Assembly: GCA_016787105.1 (NCBI GenBank)
Contig: JAEUVI010000039.1
Span: 1 to 8,505, forward strand
Direction of reading: 5' to 3'
Source: Chitinophagaceae bacterium
GTDB taxonomy: Bacteria > Bacteroidota > Bacteroidia > Chitinophagales > Chitinophagaceae
Length of the DNA: 8,505 bases
Positions 1 to 5,922 of the stretch are shown here, piece after piece. The notes beneath the pieces are model-generated. The model had not been told where the DNA came from, did not search any database, and was given only the letters and a program-made list of their open reading frames with translations. The first letter of the stretch is position 1. Each line of letters opens with the position of its first letter. A program made the position numbers and the translations under genes.

Positions 1-835
1 CTTTCATAAAATCAGGATGATGACGATTGGGAAACGGTCTCGCTAAGCGTATAGAACCCTGCACTCCATTTGGATCATTGTTTACCCGGATGCTTTCTCC
101 TTTTTTTGCGGAAGGAGTTATTTGAACAGAGGGAACAGCAAAATCTTTTTGATGAAATGGCAAATCTCCGAAATTATCATTCAGCAATTGCTCCAGGTTC
201 TGTGGCAGCCTGCCCGCAACAAATAATATCAACTTTCCATTGCGGTAATATTTATCATAAAAAGCAAGCAATTCATCCCTTGTCAATGCATCAAAATCTT
301 CGAAGCGACTGTATTTACCATAAGGGTGATTGGTTCCAAACAACAATTCATCAATCAATCTGCCGGCAACAAAATCAGCTTTTTTTAAACTTACCGACAG
401 GCGTTGCTTCATATTCTGTTTGTAAATATCCAGCTCTTCCTGCGGCATTACCGAATCGGTAATCAACTCACGAACAACGGGCAATAGCTTATCAATATGC
501 TTGGTAAGTGTATGCAGTGTGAGTGTCGCGGTTTCATTGTAACATGCCCGGTTGAAATGCGAGCCATAGTATTCAAAATGTTCATTGATTTCAAATGCTG
601 TTTTTTTTGAAGTGCCGTTCTTCAGCATGAAATTGGCGGAAGCTGCCACCAGGTTTTTATCTTCAAACCAGTTACCCGCATAAAAAACCCAATCAATCAT
701 CATTACATCTTCTGCACCCGCATCAATGCTATATACCTCCACACCGTTTTTCAATGTTAGTTTTGTATAGGGTTTTAAGCTGAGCTTAAAATTTACGGGG
801 TCAACTGTTTCCGGCGCTATTGTTCTGTTGAGCAT
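1..835 (-). CDS. M16-family peptidase-like protein, non-catalytic partner (C-terminus beyond left edge)
   Basis: The frame is open from the ATG at 835 to the left edge, giving 278 residues of a protein that continues outside the window. It has the M16 (insulinase/processing-peptidase) layout. An N-terminal domain starts with a strand pair around residues 24-37 (KLTLKNGVEVYSI). The conserved HPYG segment is at 170-173, followed by FYDKYYRNGKLILFVAG at 192-208. The second domain begins near 258. Aligning on the G-T that follows the zinc site puts A65-S-A-N-F69 where active members have HxxEH, so zinc ligands are missing and the protein is probably not a peptidase alone. M16 proteins commonly work as pairs of one zinc-bearing and one inactive subunit, and the gene just upstream encodes the active form. 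No signal peptide is visible. The family call is firm; the pairing is inferred from gene order. Confidence 0.87.
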   Translation of the reverse strand, partial: MLNRTIAPETVDPVNFKLSLKPYTKLTLKNGVEVYSIDAGAEDVMMIDWVFYAGNWFEDKNLVAASANFMLKNGTSKKTAFEINEHFEYYGSHFNRACYNETATLTLHTLTKHIDKLLPVVRELITDSVMPQEELDIYKQNMKQRLSVSLKKADFVAGRLIDELLFGTNHPYGKYSRFEDFDALTRDELLAFYDKYYRNGKLILFVAGRLPQNLEQLLNDNFGDLPFHQKDFAVPSVQITPSAKKGESIRVNNDPNGVQGSIRLARPFPNRHHPDFMK

Positions 836-842
836 ATTTAAT

Positions 843-847
843 TCCTT
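843..847 (-). promoter_or_regulatory. Shine-Dalgarno-like site of the partner M16 gene
   Basis: On the minus strand AAGGA lies 7 nt before the ATG at 835. This is a good match in a genome where most starts in the window lack such a site, and it supports that start. The 57-bp gap to the upstream M16 gene shows no clear promoter, which fits co-transcription. Confidence 0.55.
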
Positions 848-892
848 CGCTTTATTTAAGATTTTCAAACGGATAAAGTTTCACTGGTAAAA

Positions 893-2128
893 TCAATTTG
901 CATAGTAATACAGGGTATTACTGTTCTTTTCGTCAAAAATCTTACGGCTTTCTTCCAGTATATCTTTGGTCGTTACCGATTGATATTTTTCTAATTCCGA
1001 ATTCATCAATGCTGCATCGCCGAGTAGTTCATAATAAGCAAGACTATTGGCACGGCTCATTACACTCATATCTTCAAAAGCGAGCATGCTTTCTGTTTTA
1101 TTCTTTACTTTTTGCAATTCATTTTCTGACACGGCATTTTGTTTCATATCTTCCAATACTTCCATTAATGCTTTCTCCGCATCTTCCATCTTCACTCCTT
1201 TTACCAGTTTGCCATCAAAGCTTACGAGCCCCGCATCTACAGTACCATGATGATAGCACTCTACGTTACTGAATAGTTTTTTTTCTTTTACCAATGCCTG
1301 GAATAACCGGGAAGAGCCACCACCACTTAATATATCTGTAATTAAATCAGTAGCGTGATATCTTTTATCGAGCCGCGGGTACATGTGCCAGCTTTTATAC
1401 AAAGCATCCAGTGGCACATCTGCTTTTACTTCCATCTTTCTTGCTTCGGTTTGTTCGGGTTCCTGTGCAATATTCCTGTTATATTTTTCGCCTGCAGGTA
1501 TGGGAGCAAACCATTTGTCCGCCAGTTTCTTCACGTTATCAACTGTTACATTTCCGGCTACAACAAGTATAGCATTTACCGGGCGGTAATGTTTGAAAAA
1601 GAAATTTTTCACATCGTCCAGTTTTGCTGTTTCAATATGGGATAGTTCTTTTCCAATTGTCATCCAGCGGTAAGGATGTTTTTTAAATGCCATTTCCCGC
1701 ATTTTAAAACCAACATCACCGTACGGTTTATTGATATAATGTTCTTTGAATTCTTCACATACAACCTTACGTTGTACTTCCAGGCTTTTTTCGCTGAATG
1801 CGAGAGAAAGCATGCGATCGCTTTCCAGCCAGAATGCGGTTTCTAAATTTTCAGCAGGTAGCTGTATATAATAATTCGTGAGATCGTTTGTTGTATACGC
1901 ATTGTTTTCTCCACCTGCCATCTGCAAGGGTTCATCGTAGTCGGGAATATTAACCGAGCCACCAAACATGAGGTGCTCAAATAAATGTGCAAAACCGGTA
2001 CGGTTGGGATCTTCATCCCTTGCGCCTACATCATAGAGCACATTCATAACAGCCATAGGTGTAGATAAATCCTGGTGCACAATAACCCGCAGGCCATTGG
2101 ACAATGTAAATTTTTCAAATTGAATCAT
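893..2128 (-). CDS. M16-family zinc metallopeptidase, catalytic subunit
   Basis: The 411-residue protein matches the bacterial M16B type (PqqL / mitochondrial-processing-peptidase-like). Numbered from the ATG at 2128, the inverted zinc motif HLFEH is at 48-52, with the usual downstream glutamate about 75 residues later in VVCEEF (E126 the likely third ligand). Other family marks are the opening FTLSNGLRVIV, HPYRW (151-155), HYRPVNAILVVAGNV (180-194) and the second-domain segment with GGGSSRLFQALVKEKKL near 270-286. There is no signal peptide, so it is predicted cytoplasmic unless this start is wrong. The frame extends five codons to a TTG at 2143, but the ATG is preferred because the family's conserved strand starts right after it. 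AAGG lies only 2 nt before this ATG, so a classical ribosome site is doubtful. It is followed by the non-catalytic M16 gene 57 bp downstream. The substrate is unknown; oligopeptides are the general family role. Confidence 0.93.
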   Translation of the reverse strand: MIQFEKFTLSNGLRVIVHQDLSTPMAVMNVLYDVGARDEDPNRTGFAHLFEHLMFGGSVNIPDYDEPLQMAGGENNAYTTNDLTNYYIQLPAENLETAFWLESDRMLSLAFSEKSLEVQRKVVCEEFKEHYINKPYGDVGFKMREMAFKKHPYRWMTIGKELSHIETAKLDDVKNFFFKHYRPVNAILVVAGNVTVDNVKKLADKWFAPIPAGEKYNRNIAQEPEQTEARKMEVKADVPLDALYKSWHMYPRLDKRYHATDLITDILSGGGSSRLFQALVKEKKLFSNVECYHHGTVDAGLVSFDGKLVKGVKMEDAEKALMEVLEDMKQNAVSENELQKVKNKTESMLAFEDMSVMSRANSLAYYELLGDAALMNSELEKYQSVTTKDILEESRKIFDEKNSNTLYYYAN

Positions 2129-2154
2129 AACCTTATAAAACAATTGATAATTGC

Positions 2155-2183
2155 CAAAAGTTGTAAAAATAAGAAAATAGCAA
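2155..2183 (-). promoter_or_regulatory. Possible promoter for the M16 gene pair
   Basis: On the minus strand TTG (2181-2183) is followed by 18 nt and AACTTTTG (2155-2162), one mismatch from the Bacteroidota -7 box TAnnTTTG. It sits in the 71-bp gap before the M16 gene and would give a leader of about 20 nt. The same near-match combination also occurs before the cupin gene in a place where it cannot work, so this is only a candidate. Confidence 0.3.
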
Positions 2184-2199
2184 TGCGCAGAAAGGGATA

Positions 2200-3399
2200 C
2201 TAAAGAATGCTTTTCACTTTAAACTCAAAGTCAAGTAGTTCGCCAAAACGGCGGACAACAATTTTCACCCTTTCGCCGGCCACTTGCAGGGCCGATTTAT
2301 AATGAGAGAGATTTTGATCAAAAGTACGGTTGATACCTACAACAATATCGCCTTCAATCAGGCCAGCTTTTTCAGCCGGAGAGCCTTTTGCTACATCGCC
2401 TATAACAATCAGTCCATCCAGGCTGTATAATTCAATACCACTGTAAGCATAATCAAACAAGTCGTTGAAGTGTGAGTTGGGAGTAATATAAATATCTCTC
2501 CTCCCGTAATTCAATATTACATTGAAGCGCCGCAATAAATCATTTCCAAGTATACCTCCAAGAAAAGGATAGGAAGTAACGTTGTATGTATCATCGAAAA
2601 TATAAACAGGTACATTGCGGAACCGGTATGGCCCCAGCCTGAACTCACGGACGACCGAAGTGAGCATGTCTACTTTTCCGCCGAGGCCCTCTGCTTCTTT
2701 CACGAAGTATTTTCTCTTTTTATGCATCAATGCACTGTCTTTTACAAAATCATTAGTAAGCATCAGGCACAAACCAGCTCCCATATCAAACAAAAACCGT
2801 GAGGTTATGGAGGCGTCGTCCCTCACTCTTGCTGTTTGTACCGGCAAGGTAGAAATGAGTGGCCGCAGCAGGTAGCCACCTTTGGGATAACGCATATAAC
2901 CCTTGCTGTAAAAAGAAATGATTGAACTATCATAATCCAGTTTTACAATATAGCGGTTCAATACAGAATAGCCGATAATTCCATCTATACGCTCTCCATA
3001 TACATTGGTGAGAATTTCATAATCATTGATATGAAAATTCAGGCTGTCAACTGTAAGGCCTGGCAGGTGCAGCTGCTGGTTGTATATAAAACTAACCTGT
3101 CGCATACCTGCAATGCCGCGAATTGTTTTATCAGATGGAACCTTTACAAGTTTAAAATATTCTGCAGTAGAAGAGTCGAGTGATATACCACCGCTTCCGG
3201 TGTCCAGTACAAAATTGAGGGAATCGGCAAACGAAGAAAAAGTACCTCTCAGGATGACAACACCTCCATATAATTGTTTAAAAGTAAAACGGGTGAGTAA
3301 TTTTGCCGGAGGTTCAATAAATTCTTCCTGTGCAAAAGCCGGCTTTGTATTACAAATGAGCAATAACAAGAGAGAAGTAAGCGGAAATAATCGTTTCAT
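2200..3399 (-). CDS. Secreted retropepsin-like aspartyl protease with C-terminal PDZ domain
   Basis: The 399-residue protein starts at the ATG at 3399 with a clear signal peptide: MKR, a leucine-rich core (residues 5-16) and a likely cleavage after AFA (23/24). The frame continues 21 codons further to a TTG, which would bury the signal peptide, so the ATG is preferred. Two aspartyl-protease lobes follow in one chain. Lobe 1 has FVLDTGSGG (D66) and DGIIGYSVL (139-147). Lobe 2 has FLFDMGAGL (D205) and GGILGNDLL (281-289). A PDZ domain covers about 322-395, with GSPAEKAGLIEGDIVVGIN its core. This architecture is common in Bacteroidota and is usually annotated as an aspartyl protease family protein; its substrates are unknown. 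The second catalytic motif reads D-M-G instead of D-T/S-G, which could affect activity. The protein is predicted periplasmic or surface-exposed. It is divergent from mqnC, with 171 bp between the two starts. I saw only one-mismatch -7 boxes upstream, so its promoter is not assigned. Confidence 0.88.
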   Translation of the reverse strand: MKRLFPLTSLLLLLICNTKPAFAQEEFIEPPAKLLTRFTFKQLYGGVVILRGTFSSFADSLNFVLDTGSGGISLDSSTAEYFKLVKVPSDKTIRGIAGMRQVSFIYNQQLHLPGLTVDSLNFHINDYEILTNVYGERIDGIIGYSVLNRYIVKLDYDSSIISFYSKGYMRYPKGGYLLRPLISTLPVQTARVRDDASITSRFLFDMGAGLCLMLTNDFVKDSALMHKKRKYFVKEAEGLGGKVDMLTSVVREFRLGPYRFRNVPVYIFDDTYNVTSYPFLGGILGNDLLRRFNVILNYGRRDIYITPNSHFNDLFDYAYSGIELYSLDGLIVIGDVAKGSPAEKAGLIEGDIVVGINRTFDQNLSHYKSALQVAGERVKIVVRRFGELLDFEFKVKSIL

Positions 3400-3519
3400 A
3401 CAGTCAGTGGCGTTTCTGGTCTCAATCCAAATAGGACAAATACAATATCGAAATAGATGCAAAGGCAGTGATATTAAATAAATTTAGCCCATTGACAGAT
3501 GTAAACAAAACCATTCAAC

Positions 3520-3537
3520 ACAATTTGCGTTAATTGT
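3520..3537. repeat. Inverted repeat overlapping the mqnC promoter
   Basis: ACAATT (3520-3525) and AATTGT (3532-3537) form a perfect 6-bp inverted repeat with a 6-bp spacer. It covers the -33 TTG of the mqnC promoter and lies between the divergent protease and mqnC genes. The position suits an operator, but the arms are short and AT-rich and could arise by chance. Confidence 0.3.
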
Positions 3538-3552
3538 CTTATAGTACATTTG
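3525..3552 (+). promoter_or_regulatory. Bacteroidota-type promoter of mqnC
   Basis: TTG (3525-3527) is followed by 17 nt and TACATTTG (3545-3552), a perfect match to the Bacteroidota -7 consensus TAnnTTTG within the accepted spacing range. Transcription should begin a few bases after 3552, leaving a leader of only about 12-15 nt before the ATG at 3571. The TTG at 3550-3552, which could be mistaken for an upstream start codon of mqnC, is part of this box. Confidence 0.7.
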
Positions 3553-3557
3553 CAACC

Positions 3558-3561
3558 GGAG
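3558..3561 (+). promoter_or_regulatory. Shine-Dalgarno site of mqnC
   Basis: GGAG lies 9 nt before the ATG at 3571. Together with the promoter box covering the upstream TTG, it decides the start in favour of 3571. Confidence 0.6.
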
Positions 3562-3570
3562 AAAAAACAT

Positions 3571-4695
3571 ATGGAGCTATCAGTATTATATCAAAAGGCT
3601 TTGGATTTTGAGTTCCTCAATGTTGAAGAAGGTGTTTTTCTTTTTCACAATGCACCGCTCACGGAACTGATGTTTGTGGCTAACGAAATGAGAAAGAAAC
3701 AGGTACCACATGGAAAAGTGACCTGGCAGATAGATCGGAACGTGAATACAACCAACGTCTGCATTGCGAATTGTAAGTTTTGCAATTTCTACCGTATACC
3801 GGGCCACGCAGAGGCATACATAACAGATATGCCTGCTTACCGCCGTAAAATAGAGGAAACGATTAAATACGGCGGAGATCAGCTACTCCTACAGGGTGGA
3901 CACCACCCGGATCTGGGATTACAATTTTATGTAGATACTTTCCGGCAGATAAAAGCCGAGTTTCCAACAATTAAACTGCATACACTCGGGCCGCCCGAAG
4001 TAGCACATATCACCAAGTTGGAAAAATCCACGCACAGGGAAGTATTGACTGCATTGAAAGAAGCGGGAATGGATTCACTTCCTGGTGCAGGTGCAGAAAT
4101 ATTGGTAGACCGTGTACGCAGGTTAATATCAAAAGGAAAATGCGGGGCACAGGAATGGCTGGATATAATGCATGAGGCACACAAGCTCAACATTACTACA
4201 TCAGCTACAATGATGTTTGGCCATGTTGAAACTATTGAAGAACGATTTGATCACCTCGTGAAAATAAGAGAAGTGCAAAGCCGCAAACCTGCGGATGCAA
4301 AAGGATTTCTCGCCTTTATTCCCTGGACATTCCAGGATGTAGATACACTGCTGACAAGGATACGCGGCGTACATAACCTTACTACGCCGGATGAATATAT
4401 CCGCATGATTGCCATCAGCCGCATCATGCTACCGAATGTGAAAAACATACAGGCATCGTGGCTGACGGTAGGAAAACAAACAGCGCAAATCTGCCTGAAT
4501 GCAGGCGCCAATGATTTTGGTTCGATAATGATAGAAGAAAACGTAGTAAGCGCCGCGGGTGCGCCACACCGGTTTACGTATAAAACAATTCAGAATGCAA
4601 TTCGGGAAGCAGGTTTTGAACCTCAACTGCGCAACCAGCAGTATGAATGGAGAGAAATACCGGAGGCGATTGTGGAGCAGGTAGTAAATTATTAA
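3571..4695 (+). CDS. mqnC: Cyclic dehypoxanthine futalosine synthase (radical SAM), MqnC
   Basis: The 374-residue protein is a radical SAM enzyme with the CxxxCxxC cluster motif at C64, C68 and C71, inside NVCIANCKFCNFYR. MqnC-type segments follow: LLLQGGHHPDL (105-115), PGAGAEILVDRVRR (171-184), ATMMFGHVETIEER (212-225), FIPWTFQ (249-255), NIQASW (292-297) and ANDFGSIMIEENVVSAAGA (313-331). In the futalosine pathway of menaquinone synthesis, MqnC cyclises dehypoxanthine futalosine to its cyclic form in the cytoplasm, using a [4Fe-4S] cluster and SAM. FIPWTFQ argues for MqnC over the related MqnE, and the length is normal for the family. No other mqn gene is in the window, so the rest of the pathway must lie elsewhere. 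A consensus promoter and a GGAG site fix the start at 3571. The next gene follows after 112 bp. Confidence 0.94.
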   Translation: MELSVLYQKALDFEFLNVEEGVFLFHNAPLTELMFVANEMRKKQVPHGKVTWQIDRNVNTTNVCIANCKFCNFYRIPGHAEAYITDMPAYRRKIEETIKYGGDQLLLQGGHHPDLGLQFYVDTFRQIKAEFPTIKLHTLGPPEVAHITKLEKSTHREVLTALKEAGMDSLPGAGAEILVDRVRRLISKGKCGAQEWLDIMHEAHKLNITTSATMMFGHVETIEERFDHLVKIREVQSRKPADAKGFLAFIPWTFQDVDTLLTRIRGVHNLTTPDEYIRMIAISRIMLPNVKNIQASWLTVGKQTAQICLNAGANDFGSIMIEENVVSAAGAPHRFTYKTIQNAIREAGFEPQLRNQQYEWREIPEAIVEQVVNY

Positions 4696-4751
4696 TCAGC
4701 AGTAAGATTTGTTGTATTGTAATGATTACCGAGGAGGATAAGAAAAGCCGT

Positions 4752-4793
4752 AAAAAGAAAACTTTTCAATAATCAACAACTCTTTTTCTTTTT
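4752..4793. repeat. A/T-tract inverted repeat after mqnC, possible weak terminator
   Basis: AAAAAGAAAA (4752-4761) is perfectly complementary to TTTTCTTTTT (4784-4793), with a 22-nt loop, in the 112-bp gap between mqnC and the DUF3817 gene. The stem holds only one G-C pair, so any hairpin is weak. The downstream arm gives a T-rich run on the mRNA strand. It may end some mqnC transcripts or be mere A/T-tract composition. Confidence 0.25.
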
Positions 4794-4807
4794 TGATCTC
4801 TTAATAT

Positions 4808-5107
4808 ATGAATACATTTTCCTGGTTTAGAAAAATAGCATTGGCAGAAGGTGTTTCATTTTTGGTTTTATTACTTATTGCAATGCCGCTGAAATATTTC
4901 GCGCAAATGCCTAAAGCGGTGACGGTAGTAGGTATGCTGCACGGAATATTGTTTGTTTTATTTATCATACTCGCCTTTGAAGTAAAAGGAAGTTATCAGA
5001 AAAGTTTCGGATGGTTTATGAAATCATTTATCGCATCATTGCTGCCGTTCGGTACATTTATAATGGATAAGCAGTGGAAGGCTGAAGAGCGATTAGGTAA
5101 AGAATAA
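4808..5107 (+). CDS. DUF3817-type small integral membrane protein
   Basis: The 99-residue protein has three predicted membrane segments: about 11-32, 38-58 and 67-86. The features typical of the DUF3817 family are visible: an N-terminal RKIALAEGVSFLVLLLIAMP with charged residues just before the first helix, P-K-AVTVVGMLHGILFVLF in the second helix, and LLPFGTFIMDKQW near the end. The C-terminus is charged and probably cytoplasmic. The biochemical role of the family is unknown. The length is normal. The ATG at 4808 has no Shine-Dalgarno site, and I found no consensus -7 box in the preceding 112 bp, so it may be read from the mqnC promoter. The next gene starts 7 bp after its stop, which indicates an operon. 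Confidence 0.85.
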   Translation: MNTFSWFRKIALAEGVSFLVLLLIAMPLKYFAQMPKAVTVVGMLHGILFVLFIILAFEVKGSYQKSFGWFMKSFIASLLPFGTFIMDKQWKAEERLGKE

Positions 5108-5114
5108 ACAGGTT

Positions 5115-5561
5115 ATGCTGATTCAAATCATAAAGCAACTACTCATTCGCGATCTTGATAAGCTGAAAAGTGAAATTGAACAATATCGTGATGAGTCAAA
5201 AATCTGGTACACAGAAAAGTCAATCGCAAACTCCGCAGGAAACCTTTGCCTGCACCTGGCAGGCAATCTCAATACTTATATCGGGACTGTATTTGGTAAA
5301 ACAAACTATGTGCGCAATCGCGATCTTGAATTTTCACAAAAAGACGTTCCAAGATCCCAACTGCTGAAAATGATTGATGATACAATACTGGTTGTGCAGC
5401 AGTCATTGGAGAAAGTAAATGACGCACAACTGGAGGAAGAATTCCCATTGCTCATCTGGCAGGAAAAAACAAGTACGGCTTATGTATTGATGCATCTCAC
5501 TACTCATTTAGCCTATCATCTCGGCCAGGTAAATTATCACCGGAGATTATTGGATAGTTGA
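5115..5561 (+). CDS. DinB-fold (DUF1572-like) putative metal-binding protein
   Basis: The 148-residue, mostly helical protein has the four-helix DinB/YfiT-type pattern: helix 1 with the N-terminal ILIRDLDKLKSEIEQY-like heptads, helix 2 with NLCLHLAGNLNTYIG (H47), and a last helix with HLTTHLAYHLGQVNYHRR (H131 and H135). The three histidines H47, H131 and H135 sit where family members bind a divalent metal. H127 and H142 are extra histidines nearby. DinB-superfamily proteins include thiol-dependent transferases and many of unknown function; nothing here tells which applies. The ATG at 5115 follows the DUF3817 stop by 7 bp, with a weak AGG before it, and the cupin gene follows 20 bp after the stop. 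The fold call is good; the function is open. Confidence 0.82.
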   Translation: MLIQIIKQLLIRDLDKLKSEIEQYRDESKIWYTEKSIANSAGNLCLHLAGNLNTYIGTVFGKTNYVRNRDLEFSQKDVPRSQLLKMIDDTILVVQQSLEKVNDAQLEEEFPLLIWQEKTSTAYVLMHLTTHLAYHLGQVNYHRRLLDS

Positions 5562-5581
5562 TACCGCACAAAACTTTTGCT

Positions 5582-5917
5582 ATGAATATCCCTTTTGAAA
5601 CAATTGACTGGGAAAAAATTCCCAAAACTATTCATGCGGGAGATAGCGGTACTGCTTACTGGCAAACAAAACAATACGAAGGTTTGAGGGTGAGGCTTGT
5701 GGAATATTCCGCTGGTTATTTTGCCAATCACTGGTGCCGGAAAGGGCATGTTGTGTATTGCATAGAAGGAGAGTTTACAAGCGAAATGGAAACAGGTGAA
5801 AAATTTATTCTTACAAAAGGTATGGCATATGTTGTTTCTGATAATGAAAGCTCTCACCGGTCCGTTACACAAGGCGGCGCAAAATTGTTAATCATTGACG
5901 GAGATTTTTTAAAATAA
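5582..5917 (+). CDS. Small single-domain cupin protein
   Basis: The 111-residue protein has the double-stranded beta-helix pattern. Cupin motif 1 runs from G45 with H50-W-C52, H56 and E62-G63 in NHWCRKGHVVYCIEGEF. Motif 2 runs from G80 to H92 in GMAYVVSDNESSH. Candidate metal ligands are H50, H56, E62 and H92, with C52 nearby. The N-terminal IPFETIDWEKIP and the AYW segment resemble small proteins that databases label as cupins with a conserved DHWC/DHCW-type motif; here Asn replaces the Asp. No enzyme activity can be assigned. The frame extends upstream to a TTG at 5558 that overlaps the DinB stop, but the ATG at 5582 sits at the conserved start MNIPFETIDW. It ends 5 bp from the stop of the convergent nagA. 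Confidence 0.84.
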   Translation: MNIPFETIDWEKIPKTIHAGDSGTAYWQTKQYEGLRVRLVEYSAGYFANHWCRKGHVVYCIEGEFTSEMETGEKFILTKGMAYVVSDNESSHRSVTQGGAKLLIIDGDFLK

Positions 5918-5922
5918 ACAGG

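Noticed and set aside
70..462. Plus-strand open frame of 130 codons at the left end
   Set aside because: It lies opposite the M16 partner gene, which gives a clearly recognisable protein in the minus frame; the plus-strand product shows no domain pattern.
3400..3480. Minus-strand promoter for the aspartyl protease, with near-matches such as TGTATTTG
   Set aside because: Each candidate has at least one mismatch in the -7 box and the nearest TTG is only 15 nt away, so I could not choose one.
3927..4626. Several minus-strand open frames inside mqnC
   Set aside because: They are shadows of the mqnC frame, which has full family conservation.
4722..4772. Tiny plus-strand frame of 16 codons with a lysine-rich product in the gap after mqnC
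   Set aside because: It is short, has no convincing ribosome site, and its composition simply reflects the A-rich tract.
5550..5579. TTG-N19-AACTTTTG, a promoter-like pair before the cupin gene
   Set aside because: Transcription would begin at or after the ATG at 5582, so it cannot serve this start. It shows that such one-mismatch matches arise by chance.
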